Assembly: GCA_030535795.1 (NCBI GenBank)
Contig: JAUNRE010000015.1
Coordinates: 1-33,657 of the forward strand
DNA: 33,657 bases
Origin: Akkermansia sp.
Lineage (GTDB): Bacteria > Verrucomicrobiota > Verrucomicrobiia > Verrucomicrobiales > Akkermansiaceae
Direction: 5' to 3'
The position numbers and the translations under genes were made by a program. Below the pieces are notes generated by a model. The model saw nothing but the letters and a program-made list of their open reading frames with translations, had not been told where the DNA came from and ran no database searches. Shown piece after piece: positions 31,596 to 33,657 of the stretch. How positions within the stretch are numbered: position 1 is the first letter of the stretch; every line of letters starts with the position of its first letter.

Positions 31596-33593
31596 ATGTC
31601 TACCAAACCGGAAATCTGGCAGTGTCCGCAGTGCGGGGAGAAACTCGACATCTCCGCCCTGGGATTCTACGCTCAGGTTGATTGTCCTGCCTGCGGACAA
31701 TCCGAGTATGTGCACACCATGCTTTCCAACTTCAGAGTGGAAGGAGTGGTAGGTATTGGTGGTATGAGCATTGTGTTGCGCGCACGAGACTTGGTGCTCA
31801 ACCGTTGCGTTGCCATCAAGGTGCTCAATGATGCGTACCGAAATCAGCCGGATCGCATTTCTCGCTTCGAGAATGAATGCGCTATGATGGCAAAGGTGCG
31901 CCATGATAATGTCGTTTCCGTGTATTCTGCCGGCCGTGCCCGCAAGCAGTTTTACATTGTGATGGAGCTCGTGGACGGCTGTGACCTCGATACGATGGTG
32001 ACGCGCGATGGCCCGCTTACTCCTGAGCAGGCGATTGAGTATACGATTCAGATTGTAAAAGGCTTGGAAGCCGCACATCATTCCGGCTTGCTGCACCGTG
32101 ACATGAAGCCGGGCAATGTTATCATTACCCCGGAGGGGCGTGCCAAGGTGTTGGATTTCGGTCTTGCCTTGGGCCAAAAGGATGAGGATACCGAGGAGAT
32201 TATCTGGGCTACACCATACTATGTGCCGCCTGAGACGCTGGAGCGCAAGGATGAAGACGCTCGAACCGATATCTACGCTCTGGGTATGACGCTGCGTTAC
32301 CTGTTGACCGGTAATGAAACGTTCAAGGAAAGTGCCTCCTCGGTCAGCGAATTGTTGCAGAATAAGTTTAAACTGCCTCCTTTTGCCACTGTGTTGCCCG
32401 GTACGGATGAGTCGTTGTGTGATTTAGTGGATCACATGACAGCGTTTGACCCTGCACGGCGCCCGCTGACGTATCGCGATTTGCTGGCCGAGCTGCGAGC
32501 CGTGAAGCAGGCCATGGCTGAAAGCAAGGAGGAAAAATCCCCCGAGAATCAACGCAAGGCTCGCCGCGCCTTTGTGGTGGAATCCGCCGTTACTGCCGTC
32601 CTGGGAATTGCCGCGCTGGCTGTCGGTATCATGCTGGGGACACCCGCCGATGAACGCGAGTTGGTAGCCGTGAAACGCGGATCCTATACCTGGAGCTCCA
32701 TGAAAACACTCAGCGAAGCAGAGGCCGCGCTGGCGCAGGCAAAATATGATGAAGCAGGGCAGAAATTTGCTTCGCTTGCGTCCGAGGATGCAGAACCCGC
32801 CATGGCTGCGTGGGCTTCGCTGCATGCCGCTCTGCTGGCTGAGATTAAAAAGAACACCGATGCACGCGAGGCCGCCTTGGAGGATTTCCGCTACCAGCTC
32901 ACGCGAAAGGATGCTGTGGCTCCGGCGGCTGCCGACCTGCTGGAGCAGCTCTCACATGTCGAGAAAGCTTTGCGGGGCGATGGCTCCGGCATTGAAAAAA
33001 TCAGTAACCAACAGGTCAAGGCTCTCGCTTCCATCTGGCTCGCACGATATCTTATCGCTGATTCGCGCCTTGATGAGGGGCGCGCCGCTATCCAACAGGC
33101 AGAGAAAGCCTCCACTGCTGCCGGTGAACCCTACTCGGTGCTGGCCGATGAGTTCTCTCGCATGGCCATGAGCTGGGCGCCTGAGAATTACATCGTCCTT
33201 TACGAGCAGGCGAAGGATGCCATGCTACAGCATAATATGCCAGAGGCTCGCCACAAATTGCAGGAGCTGCTGAAGGAACGTTCGCTTTCTGAGGAGCGCG
33301 CGAATGAAGCCCGAGTGCTGCTGGAGGTGTGCGAGGTGTCGACGGCCATGTTCGACATGCTCAAGCGCCGCTGTCCCCGCGTGTATACCCCCGGGTGTTC
33401 GCCGGATAAGGTGGCAGAGGCTGCCGGTTATCTCAACAAAGGAAAGCTGGCGGATGAGCTGCGCGTGCTGTGCCTGATGCTGGCCACGAAATACCGCGAG
33501 GCTTTTGACCGCAATCCCTACAAGGACAACGATACCGATACTGAGCCTTTTGCGGTGATGGTGCGCGATTGGAAGAAGCGCCTCGGAAGGTAA
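31596..33593 (+). CDS. Membrane Ser/Thr protein kinase with N-terminal zinc ribbon
   Basis: 665 aa from ATG 31596; the open frame extends upstream into the terminator and reads Cys/Phe-rich nonsense there. An N-terminal zinc ribbon (C10-x-x-C13 and C30-x-x-C33) precedes the kinase domain (about 45-305): Gly loop GIGGMS, K75 in VAIKV, HRD at 167-169, N174 and DFG at 187-189. A membrane helix lies at about 325-348. The exterior part (about 350-665) is helical and TPR-like, with no Sel1 pattern. It should phosphorylate cytosolic targets in response to an unknown external or envelope signal. No clear promoter or Shine-Dalgarno is seen between the terminator and the ATG. Confidence 0.92.
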   Translation: MSTKPEIWQCPQCGEKLDISALGFYAQVDCPACGQSEYVHTMLSNFRVEGVVGIGGMSIVLRARDLVLNRCVAIKVLNDAYRNQPDRISRFENECAMMAKVRHDNVVSVYSAGRARKQFYIVMELVDGCDLDTMVTRDGPLTPEQAIEYTIQIVKGLEAAHHSGLLHRDMKPGNVIITPEGRAKVLDFGLALGQKDEDTEEIIWATPYYVPPETLERKDEDARTDIYALGMTLRYLLTGNETFKESASSVSELLQNKFKLPPFATVLPGTDESLCDLVDHMTAFDPARRPLTYRDLLAELRAVKQAMAESKEEKSPENQRKARRAFVVESAVTAVLGIAALAVGIMLGTPADERELVAVKRGSYTWSSMKTLSEAEAALAQAKYDEAGQKFASLASEDAEPAMAAWASLHAALLAEIKKNTDAREAALEDFRYQLTRKDAVAPAAADLLEQLSHVEKALRGDGSGIEKISNQQVKALASIWLARYLIADSRLDEGRAAIQQAEKASTAAGEPYSVLADEFSRMAMSWAPENYIVLYEQAKDAMLQHNMPEARHKLQELLKERSLSEERANEARVLLEVCEVSTAMFDMLKRRCPRVYTPGCSPDKVAEAAGYLNKGKLADELRVLCLMLATKYREAFDRNPYKDNDTDTEPFAVMVRDWKKRLGR

Positions 33594-33595
33594 AG

Positions 33596-33615
33596 TTGTT
33601 CCCGCGTTGGAACAA
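33596..33615. repeat. Short inverted repeat after the kinase gene
   Basis: TTGTTCC (33596-33602) pairs with GGAACAA (33609-33615) around a 6-nt loop. No T run follows, so it may be an operator or a weak terminator. Confidence 0.4.
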
Positions 33616-33630
33616 TTAGGATTTAGACAT

Positions 33631-33657
33631 ATGATGACGGCTAAATTGGAGTTTGTC
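33631..33657 (+). CDS. Possible start of a further gene, cut by the window edge
   Basis: ATG ATG at 33631 opens a frame of nine codons (MMTAKLEFV) that reaches the window end. It lies 37 nt after the kinase stop in the same direction. Too little is present to name a product. Confidence 0.3.

Noticed and set aside
30096..32177. Minus-strand frame of 693 codons opposite the ROK-like and kinase genes
   Set aside because: It crosses the strong plus-strand terminator and two well-supported sense genes, and shows no domain.

Overview
The window looks like a chromosomal segment of a Verrucomicrobiota bacterium, most likely Akkermansiaceae. This is inferred from gene content only: a secreted GH20 hexosaminidase, Sel1- and ankyrin-repeat proteins, large membrane Ser/Thr kinases, a three-gene pseudopilin block resembling the Verru_Chthon cassette, a lone squalene/phytoene synthase, and modular intergenic palindromes. 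The DNA is GC-rich, and long stop-free antisense frames lie over several genes. No phage, plasmid, insertion sequence or CRISPR array was seen.

Layout. 1-1073: tRNA-Ala(GGC) and its terminator on the minus strand, a DUF1810 gene, and a 324-bp stretch without a convincing gene. 1074-4235: a membrane Ser/Thr kinase with 17 Sel1-like repeats. 4236-4524: palindromic repeats. 4525-7443: M20 peptidase, ABC ATPase and RibD-like reductase, closely spaced. 7502-8158: small ankyrin protein. 8159-8614: a mosaic of intergenic repeats. 8615-15293 (minus): ankyrin membrane protein, hypothetical protein, three-haem cytochrome c peroxidase, YycJ-type metallo-hydrolase, GH20 hexosaminidase and a mini-Sel1 protein, tightly packed. 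15477-17520: ptsH-ptsI. 17558-24116 (minus): glutaminyl-cyclase-like lipoprotein, ParB, an unknown lipoprotein, squalene/phytoene synthase, signal peptidase I and UppP. 24273-26802: three pseudopilin-like proteins. 26822-30051: lipoate ligase family protein, an RppH-type Nudix protein with a degenerate PPK2-like tail, and AsnRS. 30123-33593: a ROK-like protein, a strong terminator and a second membrane Ser/Thr kinase. A new reading frame begins at the right edge.

Two observations stand out. First, the 27559-28668 protein joins an intact RppH-like Nudix domain to a shortened polyphosphate-kinase-2-like domain whose catalytic motifs are changed or missing. Second, Shine-Dalgarno sites are scarce, and four genes or gene groups (DUF1810, M20 peptidase, ankyrin membrane protein, AsnRS) have a TAnnnT -10 hexamer 6-7 nt before a start codon, which suggests leaderless mRNAs. 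Both come from reading the sequence by eye and need the computational or experimental checks listed.
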